23,371 bases of DNA from Nitrogeniibacter sp050293885 (GCA_050293885.1 JBNKNO010000051.1:1-23371), one strand, 5' to 3'. Shown: positions 7,642-14,998, numbered from the stretch's first letter. Translations and numbers: made by a program. The notes: generated by a model from the letters alone, not told the origin.

Positions 7642-9135
7642 TCATGATGCTGCGCCCGATGGCGTACCGCGCCGATGGAGCAAGCCGGTCAGAATGGCCT
7701 CCAGCCCGGCGGGGCGGCCGCTGAACTGCCACAGCAGGAGCGAGATGCCGGCGTAAACCAACGCGCCGATGGCGACTTTCATCGCCAGCATGGCCAGTGC
7801 CGGGATGTCCGCCGGAAACGGCAGGTAGGCCAGCGTCGCGGCCATGACACCAGCAGCAATCCATGGCCGCCAAAGCATGTTCGGCAGTGCAAGCATGGGC
7901 AGATCGACACGCCGCGAGCTCACGCTGAACAAGACCACCATTTCAGCCATGCACAGGGCCAGTTTCAGGAAGATCGGCGCGGTGATGCCGCCCCACTGGA
8001 ATAGTGGATAGAAGGCGACGAGGAAGGTGACGGTACGGCCTGCGCCGATCAGTGCGGCCTTGGCCTGCAGGCCCGACATGGTCATGAATTTGCTCAAGTT
8101 CTCGACGATCGAGTAGAACAGCCACACCAGCGCAAACAATCCGATAATGGGCGCGGCGGCATGCCATTGATCGCCCAGCAGCACCGCGGTGAGTTCCGGT
8201 GCGAGACTCCACACGCCGACAGCGGCGGGTGTGATCAGGGCGATGAATACGGTCATCGAAATCAGGAAAGCGCTGCGCAGGCGCGCCGGCTCGCCCTGGA
8301 GTTTGGCGTAGCCGGGGATCAGCGCCGAGCCCGCTGGCCCCATGAGATCGACGGTCACGGTGCTGGCGACGTCGGCGCTGACCGTGTAGTAGCCGAGGTC
8401 ACGTTTGGAGATCAGCCCGGCGAGGGTGAAACGGTCGACGGCCTTGAACAACTGGACGCTGACATTGTTGACCATGATCCAGCGCGAGAAACGCCACAGC
8501 TTGGCCATGCCGGTAATGCGAAAGCGTGGGCGGTAGTCGCTCATCACGTAGCTGAAGGCCACTTCGAGTATGTAGCGCGTCAGTGTGCCAAGCACAATCG
8601 CCCAGTATGAGCGAAGCCACAGCGCCAGGCCAACCGTGGCGATGACCCCGAGCAGACGAGGTATCAGGCGGAAACGGAACAGGCGGTTGAACTCGAGTTC
8701 CTTCTGGAAGACAACGATACCGATGTTTTCCAGCCCCTTGAAGGCGATGCCGAAACCCATGACAAGACTGATGGCGACCACTTCCGGCGCTTCGGCATAG
8801 TCGGCAATCCAGGGAGACGACGCGGCCAGCAAGCCGCCGAACAACAATGCCTTGAGAAATCGCAGGGTCCAGACGGCGTCAAATTCGGGCCGTCCGGCTT
8901 TCTGGTCCTGGATCAGTGCCAGATCGAAGCCGAAGTCGAAGAAGCCGTCCATGATGGTGACAGCGGCGACCACCGTGGCGACCAGACCAAAATCCTCCGG
9001 CATCAGCAGCCGCGCCAGGATCATCGTGTTGATCAGCCCCAACAGCCGGTGCGACCAGCGGGTGGCAATCATCCAGGCGGCCCCGAACAAAACCTTGGTG
9101 CGAAGCGGTGGTGGCGTCGGGGTATCGAGGCTCAT
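7642..9135 (-). CDS. Wzx-type polysaccharide flippase (MATE/MVF-like, PST family)
   Basis: A 497-residue multi-helix membrane protein. The start LRTKVLFGAAWMIATRW, followed by GLINTMILARLLMPEDFGL, is characteristic of O-antigen/exopolysaccharide flippases and lipopolysaccharide biosynthesis transporters (Wzx/WzxC-like). Alternating hydrophobic stretches run to the C terminus, consistent with 12-14 membrane helices. It would flip the lipid-linked repeat unit across the inner membrane. The frame is open to 9279, but the upstream part is arginine/proline-rich, and ATG 9135 starts right before the first amphipathic segment. It is the first gene of the long minus-strand operon, 45 bases upstream of the ATP-grasp fusion gene, and its promoter must lie in the divergent spacer 9136-9338. 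Confidence 0.88.
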   Translation of the reverse strand: MSLDTPTPPPLRTKVLFGAAWMIATRWSHRLLGLINTMILARLLMPEDFGLVATVVAAVTIMDGFFDFGFDLALIQDQKAGRPEFDAVWTLRFLKALLFGGLLAASSPWIADYAEAPEVVAISLVMGFGIAFKGLENIGIVVFQKELEFNRLFRFRLIPRLLGVIATVGLALWLRSYWAIVLGTLTRYILEVAFSYVMSDYRPRFRITGMAKLWRFSRWIMVNNVSVQLFKAVDRFTLAGLISKRDLGYYTVSADVASTVTVDLMGPAGSALIPGYAKLQGEPARLRSAFLISMTVFIALITPAAVGVWSLAPELTAVLLGDQWHAAAPIIGLFALVWLFYSIVENLSKFMTMSGLQAKAALIGAGRTVTFLVAFYPLFQWGGITAPIFLKLALCMAEMVVLFSVSSRRVDLPMLALPNMLWRPWIAAGVMAATLAYLPFPADIPALAMLAMKVAIGALVYAGISLLLWQFSGRPAGLEAILTGLLHRRGTPSGAAS

Positions 9136-9164
9136 TGAGGGGGGCGCAATTGATCGAAGCGCGA

Positions 9165-9170
9165 AGTATA
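9165..9170 (-). promoter_or_regulatory. Candidate -10 box for the minus-strand polysaccharide operon
   Basis: Read on the minus strand, the spacer holds TATACT followed by a GC-rich discriminator, about 30 bases before the flippase ATG. An 8-base palindrome GTCATGAC lies directly upstream (9172-9179). No good -35 match is seen at 16-18 bases, so an activator may be needed. Evidence is by eye only. Confidence 0.33.
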
Positions 9171-9289
9171 CGTCATGACATCCTGCTTCTCTGTGACGTT
9201 GGCCACGACGAGGTTTCGGGCGATATGGCACTGTTGAGTCCGCAGCCGCGCCTGCATGTGAAAGATGTGGGTGGCGCAAGCATGCAGAT

Positions 9290-9304
9290 GCGCGATAATC
9301 GCGC
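9290..9304 (+). promoter_or_regulatory. Perfect 7-bp inverted repeat overlapping a GATAAT -10-like box
   Basis: GCGCGAT-A-ATCGCGC is a perfect inverted repeat in the divergent 203-base spacer. It contains GATAAT (9294-9299), a 5/6 match to a -10 box for the ligase gene that starts at 9339. A repressor bound here would block the promoter. No convincing -35 is visible. Confidence 0.35.
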
Positions 9305-9338
9305 AGTTTTCACTCGCCAGAGCGACAAAGGAGCAAGG

Positions 9339-10928
9339 ATGGCCCGACTGATTCACGAACTGCCAGCGCGCCAAGCGGCGTCGAGGCCGCAGGCAGTGGC
9401 CTTGTGCGATCGTGAGCAGCGGATCACCTATGCCCAACTCGACGAGGAAATCGGCCGCACCGCGGCGCTGTTTGCCACCCTGGGCCTGACGCGGGACGAG
9501 CGGGTCGCGGTGTGGCTGGAAAAACGCGCGGAGACGGTATTGGCGTTGTTCGGCGCGTCGCGCGCGAGTGGTGTGTTCGTGCCGGTCAACCCGCAGCTCA
9601 AGTCGGCGCAGGTGGAGCACATTCTCAAGGATTGCAATGCCCGTGTGCTGGTGACCAGTGTCGAGCGGCTGGCATTGCTGCAAGAAGTCTTGCAGCGTTG
9701 TCACGACCTGCGCCAGATTGTCGTCGTCGGGGAGGGCGAGGTGGTGTCGACCGGCGCCGTACGATTGGTGCGCTGGACCGAGCGTCCGGATCAGGTATTG
9801 CCGGCCGCCGATGGCATCGATACCGATATGGCGGCGATTCTGTATACCTCCGGCAGCACGGGCCGCCCCAAGGGCGTGGTGCTGTCTCACCGCAACCTGG
9901 TCGCCGGGGCGGAGAGTGTGTCGGAGTATCTGGAAAACACGGCCGACGATCGCATTCTGGTGGCGCTTCCGTTGAGTTTCGACTACGGATTGAACCAATT
10001 GACGACGGCTTTTCGGGTCGGCGCCTGTGCGGTGCTGATGAACTATCTCATGCCGCGCGATATCGTACGCGCCGTTCAACGTGAGCGAATCACCGGATTG
10101 GCGGCAGTGCCGCCGTTGTGGGTGCAGCTGGCCCAGTTGGACTGGCCGGCGGGCGTCAGTGAACATCTGCGCTACATCACCAATTCCGGCGGGCACATGC
10201 CGGCACACGTGCTGGCTGCGTTGCGCGCCAAGTTGCCGGCGATGAAACCGTACCTGATGTACGGATTGACCGAGGCTTTCCGCTCGACCTATCTGCCACC
10301 GGCAGAAGTGGACCGGCGCCCCGGTTCGATGGGCAAGGCGATTCCCAATGCCGAGGTGATGGTGGTGCGCGAGGATGGCACCGAGTGTGGGCCAGGAGAG
10401 CCGGGCGAACTGGTGCATCGTGGTGTGCATGTCAGTCTGGGCTACTGGAACGACGTCGAGAAGACCGCCGAGCGTTTTCGTCCCGCGCCTGGGCTGCCGG
10501 TGGGCTTGCCGATACCGGAGATTGCCGTGTGGTCGGGTGATACCGTCAAGAAGGACGAGGAGGGGTATCTCTATTTCGTCGCCCGGCGCGACGAGATGAT
10601 CAAGACATCGGGTTACCGAGTCAGCCCCTCCGAGGTCGAGGAGGTGGTGTATGCGGCGGAGGCTGCCTCCGAGGCAGCCGCGATCGGTTTGCCCCATCCG
10701 GTACTTGGCCAAGCGATCGTGCTCATTGCGTTCGCCCAAGGGGATTCCGGAGCGGTGGCCGAGGCCATTGGGCAGGCCTGCCGAGAACGTTTGCCGGGTT
10801 TCATGGTGCCGGCTCGTGTGCTGGTGCGCAAAACGCCGCTGCCGCGCAATCCAAACGGGAAATTCGATCGCAAGCGGCTGGCCGAAGAATTAGCCGAGGA
10901 ATACGGGGATCTGTTTGGCGAGCCTTGA
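9339..10928 (+). CDS. AMP-forming acyl-CoA ligase, exosortase A system-associated (first copy)
   Basis: A 529-residue member of the ANL adenylating superfamily, XrtA-associated type (TIGR03098 type). LYTSGSTGRPKGVVLSH (168-184) is the ATP phosphate loop, MYGLTEAFRSTY is the adenine-binding core motif, and AVWSGDTV and RRDEMIKTSGYRVSP form the hinge. Lys508 in NPNGKFDRK is the catalytic lysine. It would activate a carboxylic or amino acid as an adenylate and load CoA or, more likely here, a carrier protein. The start is well set: AAAGGAG (9327-9333) is 5 bases before ATG 9339, and upstream in-frame sequence looks non-coding. It is divergent from the flippase operon and is followed 226 bases later by a carrier-protein gene. 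It has a close paralog at 12431-14008. Confidence 0.92.
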   Translation: MARLIHELPARQAASRPQAVALCDREQRITYAQLDEEIGRTAALFATLGLTRDERVAVWLEKRAETVLALFGASRASGVFVPVNPQLKSAQVEHILKDCNARVLVTSVERLALLQEVLQRCHDLRQIVVVGEGEVVSTGAVRLVRWTERPDQVLPAADGIDTDMAAILYTSGSTGRPKGVVLSHRNLVAGAESVSEYLENTADDRILVALPLSFDYGLNQLTTAFRVGACAVLMNYLMPRDIVRAVQRERITGLAAVPPLWVQLAQLDWPAGVSEHLRYITNSGGHMPAHVLAALRAKLPAMKPYLMYGLTEAFRSTYLPPAEVDRRPGSMGKAIPNAEVMVVREDGTECGPGEPGELVHRGVHVSLGYWNDVEKTAERFRPAPGLPVGLPIPEIAVWSGDTVKKDEEGYLYFVARRDEMIKTSGYRVSPSEVEEVVYAAEAASEAAAIGLPHPVLGQAIVLIAFAQGDSGAVAEAIGQACRERLPGFMVPARVLVRKTPLPRNPNGKFDRKRLAEELAEEYGDLFGEP

Positions 10929-10955
10929 TCAGCGGGCAATCGGCCCGATCGTATT

Positions 10956-10983
10956 GCTGGTTCGCCAGCGCACTGCCAGTGCG
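10956..10983 (+). repeat. Two touching inverted repeats after the first ligase
   Basis: GCTGG-TTCG-CCAGC (10956-10969) is a tetraloop hairpin. It shares its last base with CGCACTG-C-CAGTGCG (10969-10983), a perfect 7-base inverted repeat, so the two can only form as alternatives or abutting structures. They start 28 bases after the ligase stop. There is no T-run, so this is not a classical Rho-independent terminator. It may be an mRNA stabiliser, a processing site or an operator. Confidence 0.4.
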
Positions 10984-11056
10984 ACAATGCCAGTTTGGCG
11001 AGCCCTCGGGTTGTGGTCCAAGTGGAGCGCGAAATCCGCCATAATGATCGGCCCAA

Positions 11057-11073
11057 GCCTTCGATGCGAAGGC
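11057..11073 (+). repeat. Perfect 7-bp hairpin upstream of the second carrier-protein gene
   Basis: GCCTTCG-ATG-CGAAGGC is a perfect 7-base stem with a 3-base loop, about 80 bases before the carrier-protein start. GATCG and GATCA flank it. No T-run follows. It could lie in the leader of the carrier-protein transcript or act as an operator. Confidence 0.38.
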
Positions 11074-11154
11074 GATCAGTACAATAGCAAGCGCTGTGGC
11101 GTCGCTGGCCAGGAGGAAGGCGGCGTACATCCACTTGCTCGAGGAGTAACCGCA

Positions 11155-11403
11155 TTGGACATCAAGCAGCAAGTATTACAGGTCGTGGATGAAGTGCTCA
11201 CGCTCAATGGCCGCGCGTTGGCTTTCGAGCTCGATACCCCCTTGTTGGGGTCGGTGCCCGAACTCGATTCAATGGCCGTTGTCGGTGTGATCAACCTGCT
11301 TGAAGAGCGGTTCGGATTCTACGTCGAGGACGATGAAATTGACGGAACAACGTTCACGACGGTCGGTAGCCTGGTCGCCTTTGTCTCCGGCAAGCTCGGG
11401 TGA
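11155..11403 (+). CDS. Acyl carrier protein, XrtA cluster (second copy)
   Basis: An 82-residue acidic carrier protein with PELDSMAVVGV at helix II, in which S39 is the phosphopantetheine site (DSM form of DSL), followed by FGFYVEDDEIDG. The start is TTG at 11155. GAGGAG (11141-11146) lies 8 bases upstream, the resulting length equals that of the first ACP, and no in-frame ATG fits. It stands alone between two hairpin-rich spacers, 226 bases after the first ligase and 243 bases before the TPR gene. It is probably the partner of one of the two adjacent ligases. The DSM motif differs from the NSL of the first copy, so the two ACPs may serve different enzymes. Confidence 0.88.
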   Translation: MDIKQQVLQVVDEVLTLNGRALAFELDTPLLGSVPELDSMAVVGVINLLEERFGFYVEDDEIDGTTFTTVGSLVAFVSGKLG

Positions 11404-11474
11404 TCGCCATGCGGCGCGACACTTTTTTGCCCAGGACATGACGATGTGGTACGCGGGGTCGAAAAATCGGAGCT

Positions 11475-11555
11475 GCACAACTGTGCGCGACAATGTCTTG
11501 CGCACTCAAAGTGCGCAAGGCAACCCGGCTGTTCGCGAATGGGTTCATCCCATTT
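11475..11555 (+). repeat. Cluster of three hairpins between carrier-protein and TPR genes
   Basis: Three inverted repeats follow one another. GCACA-AC-TGTGC (11475-11486) is short. CTTGCGCACT-CAA-AGTGCGCAAG (11497-11519) is a perfect 10-base stem, extendable to 12 by one G-T and one G-C pair. AATGGG-TTCAT-CCCATT (11538-11554) is a 6-base stem, extendable by one G-T pair. None is followed by a T-run. The middle hairpin is the strongest perfect one noticed in the window. Possible roles are attenuation, RNA processing to separate expression of the carrier protein from downstream genes, or a regulator site. Confidence 0.5.
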
Positions 11556-11646
11556 CGGCGAGGACCTCACGCGGGGTCATGGCGCGGGCGCGTTGGAGTG
11601 GGTTGCGACCCTTGATTGCGTGACACGAACAACGAGAGAACCGACG

Positions 11647-12381
11647 ATGACGGAAGTGACCCGGGGTTGGCCCCGATTCAAAATTGTATTGGCAATGGCC
11701 GCATTTTTGCTCGCCACACCTGCGAGCGCAGTTCCCTCGCTCAGTGCATCGGGTTGCGGTAGCCTGGAGAATCACTTTGGTCCGCTTGACTATCGCGTCG
11801 ACAAAAAGTCGCTGCCCCGTGTCGAGCGTGCTCACTTCACGCCCAATATCGAAAACCTTTCCAGCGGGAACACTGGGGCGTTGGGCGGCGAACTGGACTA
11901 CACACTGCGCGCCTTTCCCAATCACCCACGCGCATTGATGGCGATGCTGCGTCTCGGTTTGCGTGATCATACGGACCGGCCAGTTGGCGCCCGCTACACC
12001 GTTGAATGCTGGATGATTCGTGCCGAGGCCTTCCGCGACGATGATCCGATGGTCAAGATGATCTACGGGGTGTATTTGCTGAAGAAGGGCCGCGCCCAGG
12101 AAGCAGTGGAAAAGCTTGAGGCCGCCGATGCGCTCAGCCAGAACAATGCCAATCTGTACTACAACCTTGGCCTGGCTTACATGCGACTCGGACGCTACCA
12201 GGATGCGCTGAGGAATGCGCACAAGGCCTACGCGCTGGGCTTCCCGCTCCACGGGCTGCGTGCGCAACTGGAGCGTGCTGGGCAATGGCGGATGCCGACG
12301 CCTGCCGAGCAGGGTGTCGACAAAGACGCGCCTTCGGCCCACAGCGACGAAGACGCACCGACACCCGCCGTAGCGGATTGA
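11647..12381 (+). CDS. Secreted tetratricopeptide-repeat protein
   Basis: A 244-residue protein with an N-terminal signal peptide: a basic start, a hydrophobic core IVLAMAAFLLAT, and a likely cut after PASA near residue 28. The mature part has TPR-like helix pairs: MIYGVYLLKKGRAQEAVEKL and NLYYNLGLAYMRLGRYQDAL (roughly residues 138-195) are clear repeats, and ALMAMLRLGL is a weaker one before them. The C terminus is acidic and disordered (DKDAPSAHSDEDAPTP). It starts with ATG at 11647, with a weak GAGAG site upstream. TPR proteins often act as periplasmic scaffolds in polysaccharide export and in XrtA clusters. No enzyme motif is seen. It is followed by the second ligase after 49 bases, so the two are probably co-transcribed. 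Confidence 0.82.
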   Translation: MTEVTRGWPRFKIVLAMAAFLLATPASAVPSLSASGCGSLENHFGPLDYRVDKKSLPRVERAHFTPNIENLSSGNTGALGGELDYTLRAFPNHPRALMAMLRLGLRDHTDRPVGARYTVECWMIRAEAFRDDDPMVKMIYGVYLLKKGRAQEAVEKLEAADALSQNNANLYYNLGLAYMRLGRYQDALRNAHKAYALGFPLHGLRAQLERAGQWRMPTPAEQGVDKDAPSAHSDEDAPTPAVAD

Positions 12382-12430
12382 ATTCCAGAAATATCTCGAT
12401 TCCGCCCCATATCTTCGTGAGTACCCCCAC

Positions 12431-14008
12431 ATGAACCGCCCCCGTTTGCTACATGAACTGGTGACGCTCTCCTCGACGCCTGACGCAACCGCGCTGATTC
12501 ACAAGCAAACGCGTCTTTCGTTCGACGAGTTGCAAACGCAGGTTGATACCTTCGCCTCGGCGCTGTGCGGTCTGGGCTTGGCGCGCGATGAACGGGTAGC
12601 GGTCTATCTGCCCAAGCAGACTGAGGCCGTCGTTGCGATTTTCGCGGCAAGTGCGGCCGGGGGCGTGATCGTTCCGGTTAACCCACTACTCAAGCCCCAG
12701 CAGGTCGCCTACATCCTCAAGAACTGCAACGTCAGGGTGTTGGTCACCTCGGCAGTCCGGGCTCGGCAGTTGGAGCCCTTGCTGGCGGAGTGCCACGACT
12801 TGAACACGCTGGTGCTGGTGGCGCCGGACGACGGATTCGAGACCACGCTACCCATCCGTGCATTGGGGTGGGAGGCGGCCATGTGCACACCGCCGAAACC
12901 TGTCCATCCGCGTATCGATTCCGATATGGCCGCGATTCTGTACACGTCAGGGAGTACCGGCCTGCCCAAGGGCGTGGTGCTGTCGCATCGCAACATGGTG
13001 GCGGCCGCGGAGAGTACCGCCGAGTTCCTCGAACTGACGCGTGATGACCGCCTGCTGGCGGTGCTGCCCTTGAGTTTCGACTACGGCTTGAGTCAGCTGA
13101 CCTCTGCCTATTCGGCGGGCGGTTCGGTGGTGCTGATGGAATATCTGATGCCACGTGAGGTGATCAAGACCGTTGCACGACATGGCGTGACCGGGGTGTC
13201 CGCGGTACCACCCATCTGGAATCAGCTGGCGGTGCTCGACTGGCCGCAAGAGGCCGTTGATTCGTTGCGCTACATCACCACCTCCGGCGGGGTGGCGCGC
13301 AAGGCGACGTTGCGCAGCTTGCGCGACAAATTACCGCGAACCCGCGTCTTCAAGATGTATGGATTGACCGAGGCTTTCCGGTCTTCCTATCTGTGCCCCG
13401 AGGAAATCGACGAGCGCCCCGAATCGGTGGGCAAGGCCGTCCCCAACGCGAGACTATCGGTGGTTCGCGAAGACGGCTCGCCTTGCGCGCCGGGCGAACC
13501 GGGCGAATTGGTACATCGTGGAACACTGGTGGCCATGGGCTACTGGAACGATCCCGAGCGTACCGCCGAACGCTTCCGGCCGGCGCCTGGACAACCTTCC
13601 GGCGTGGTCTTGCCGGAAATTGCGGTGTGGTCCGGCGATCAGATGCAGATGGACGAGGACGGTTATCTGTACTTCGTCAGCCGCAAGGACGAGATGATCA
13701 AGACCTCCGGCTATCGGGTCAGCCCGACCGAGGTGGAAGAGGTGGTGTTTTCCTCCGGCCAGGTGGCCGAGGCCGTTGCCCTCGGGGTGCCGCATCCCGA
13801 GCTGGGGCAGGCCATTGTCTTGCTCGCTCACGGGGCGCACGGAAAAGCGCTGGATGCGGCGAAGTTGCTCGACTATTGCCGTGAGCAGTTGCCAACCTAC
13901 ATGATTCCAGCACATGTGGAAGTGCGTGACGATCTTCCCAAGAACCCCAACGGAAAGGTCGATCGTGCCGCGCTGACCGCCGAATACCGGGACTATTTCG
14001 TCAAGTAG
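12431..14008 (+). CDS. AMP-forming acyl-CoA ligase, exosortase A system-associated (second copy)
   Basis: A 525-residue paralog of the ligase at 9339-10928. LYTSGSTGLPKGVVLSH (170-186) is the phosphate loop, KMYGLTEAFRSSY is the core motif, EIAVWSGDQM and SRKDEMIKTSGYRVSP follow, and the catalytic lysine is K509 in NPNGKVDRAA. By eye most positions in the central 300 residues match the first copy, including FDYGL, EYLMPRE/NYLMPRD, GEPGELVHRG and YWND. The substrate-pocket stretch differs: SGGVARKATL replaces SGGHMPAHVL, and VPPIWNQLAV replaces VPPLWVQLAQ. This suggests a different or narrowed substrate. It starts with ATG at 12431 with no strong ribosome site. The stop codon lies inside a long hairpin. 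Confidence 0.91.
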   Translation: MNRPRLLHELVTLSSTPDATALIHKQTRLSFDELQTQVDTFASALCGLGLARDERVAVYLPKQTEAVVAIFAASAAGGVIVPVNPLLKPQQVAYILKNCNVRVLVTSAVRARQLEPLLAECHDLNTLVLVAPDDGFETTLPIRALGWEAAMCTPPKPVHPRIDSDMAAILYTSGSTGLPKGVVLSHRNMVAAAESTAEFLELTRDDRLLAVLPLSFDYGLSQLTSAYSAGGSVVLMEYLMPREVIKTVARHGVTGVSAVPPIWNQLAVLDWPQEAVDSLRYITTSGGVARKATLRSLRDKLPRTRVFKMYGLTEAFRSSYLCPEEIDERPESVGKAVPNARLSVVREDGSPCAPGEPGELVHRGTLVAMGYWNDPERTAERFRPAPGQPSGVVLPEIAVWSGDQMQMDEDGYLYFVSRKDEMIKTSGYRVSPTEVEEVVFSSGQVAEAVALGVPHPELGQAIVLLAHGAHGKALDAAKLLDYCREQLPTYMIPAHVEVRDDLPKNPNGKVDRAALTAEYRDYFVK

Positions 14009-14032
14009 GCGGCCGCGGGGCGGTCGCCTACT
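14004..14032. terminator. Long hairpin between convergent ligase and argB genes
   Basis: AGTAGGCGGCCGC-GGG-GCGGTCGCCTACT forms a 13-base stem with a single G-T wobble. The ligase stop codon (14006-14008) is part of the left arm. The two genes converge here, so it could serve both directions. There is no T-run on either strand, so termination would be Rho-assisted or the role is mRNA 3'-end protection. Confidence 0.5.
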
Positions 14033-14040
14033 CGACCCGC

Positions 14041-14943
14041 TCAGCGACTCTTGATCATCGTGCCGACGCCGTGGTCGGTGAGAATTTCCAGTAGCAGGCA
14101 GTGTTCGACCCGCCCGTCGATGATGTGAACGGAGTTCACGCCGCTGCGTGCGGCATCGAGGGCCGAGCCGATCTTCGGCAGCATGCCGCCGGAGAGTGTG
14201 CCGTCCTCGACCAGATCGTCGATTTCCTTGGGTGTGAGGCCGGTGAGCAATTTGCCGTTGTGGTCGAGCACGCCCGGGGTGTTGGTGAGCAGCACCAGTT
14301 TCTCTGCCTTGAGGATTTCGGCCAGTTTGCCGGCGACCACATCGGCGTTGATGTTGTAGGTTTCGCCTTCTTCGCCGACGCCAATCGGGGCGATCACGGG
14401 AATGAAGTCGCCCTGGTCGAGGAATGAGATCAGGCTCGGGTCGACCTGGGTGATTTCGCCCACCTGGCCGACGTCGATCACGTCTCCCGGCGGCGCATCT
14501 TTCTTCTGCATGAGCAGTTTCTTGGCGCGAATGAAGCGGGCGTCCTTGCCCGTAAGGCCAACGGCCTTGCCGCCATGCTGATTGATGAGGTTGACGATTT
14601 CCTTGTTGACCTGTCCGCCCAGCACCATCTCGACCACTTCCATGGTTTCGGCGTCGGTGACGCGCATGCCTTGCACGAACTCGCCTTTCTTGCCGACGCG
14701 GGCAAGCAGGCTTTCAATTTGCGGGCCGCCGCCATGCACCACGACGGGGTTCAGGCCGACCAGCTTGAGCAGCACCACATCGCGCGCGAAACAGTCCTTG
14801 AGCTTTGGGTCGGTCATGGCGTTGCCGCCATATTTGATGACGATGGTCTTGTCGAAAAAGCGCTTGATGTAGGGCAGGGCTTCGGCAAGGATTTCGGCTT
14901 TGCGGGCGGGAGTGACGGGGGCGTGGCTGGTTTCGGTGCTCAT
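14041..14943 (-). CDS. argB: Acetylglutamate kinase
   Basis: A 300-residue amino acid kinase that phosphorylates N-acetyl-L-glutamate in the second step of arginine synthesis in the cytoplasm. TIVIKYGGNAM is the ATP-site lysine/glycine loop, VVVHGGGPQI is the acetylglutamate site, and LLTNTPGVLD with LSGGMLPKIGSALDA completes the fold. The N-terminal extension before LPYIKRFFDK (~25 residues) is typical of the arginine-sensitive hexameric enzymes. It starts with ATG at 14943; a candidate promoter with a palindromic spacer lies just upstream. It is monocistronic as far as can be seen: the convergent ligase ends 32 bases away, and the next upstream gene is 77 bases off. It looks like chromosomal housekeeping at the edge of the polysaccharide cluster, with no necessary link to it. 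Confidence 0.96.
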   Translation of the reverse strand: MSTETSHAPVTPARKAEILAEALPYIKRFFDKTIVIKYGGNAMTDPKLKDCFARDVVLLKLVGLNPVVVHGGGPQIESLLARVGKKGEFVQGMRVTDAETMEVVEMVLGGQVNKEIVNLINQHGGKAVGLTGKDARFIRAKKLLMQKKDAPPGDVIDVGQVGEITQVDPSLISFLDQGDFIPVIAPIGVGEEGETYNINADVVAGKLAEILKAEKLVLLTNTPGVLDHNGKLLTGLTPKEIDDLVEDGTLSGGMLPKIGSALDAARSGVNSVHIIDGRVEHCLLLEILTDHGVGTMIKSR

Positions 14944-14970
14944 GTCGGGGGCTCGATGGTTGGTGCGGCA

Positions 14971-14998
14971 ATTTTAAACGCCGGGCCCGGCGTCGCAA
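14971..14998 (-). promoter_or_regulatory. Candidate argB promoter with a 16-bp palindrome as spacer
   Basis: On the minus strand TTGCGA (14998-14993) and TAAAAT (14976-14971) are separated by 16 bases. The perfect palindrome ACGCCGGGCCCGGCGT (14978-14993) fills this spacer. TAAAAT matches 5 of 6 consensus bases, and the start site would fall about 20 bases before the argB ATG. The same palindrome followed by TTTAAAATT could also act as a weak terminator for the beta-helix gene ending at 15021. The two readings are not exclusive. Confidence 0.42.

Noticed and set aside
9223..9245. TGGCAC followed by TTGAG as a sigma-54 promoter
   Set aside because: The second element does not match TTGCA/TTGCT and the spacing does not give GG-N10-GC.
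9136..9279. N-terminal extension of the flippase to 9279
   Set aside because: The sequence is Arg/Pro-rich and non-homologous, and lies in the divergent promoter region. ATG 9135 fits the family.
9132..10739. 535-codon minus-strand frame opposite the first ligase
   Set aside because: The plus strand encodes an unmistakable AMP-forming ligase with a good ribosome site. The minus frame is His/Gln/Arg-rich and lacks domains.
14041..14943. argB as part of the polysaccharide pathway
   Set aside because: It is convergent to the ligase, has its own likely promoter and is a standard housekeeping gene. Adjacency alone is not evidence.
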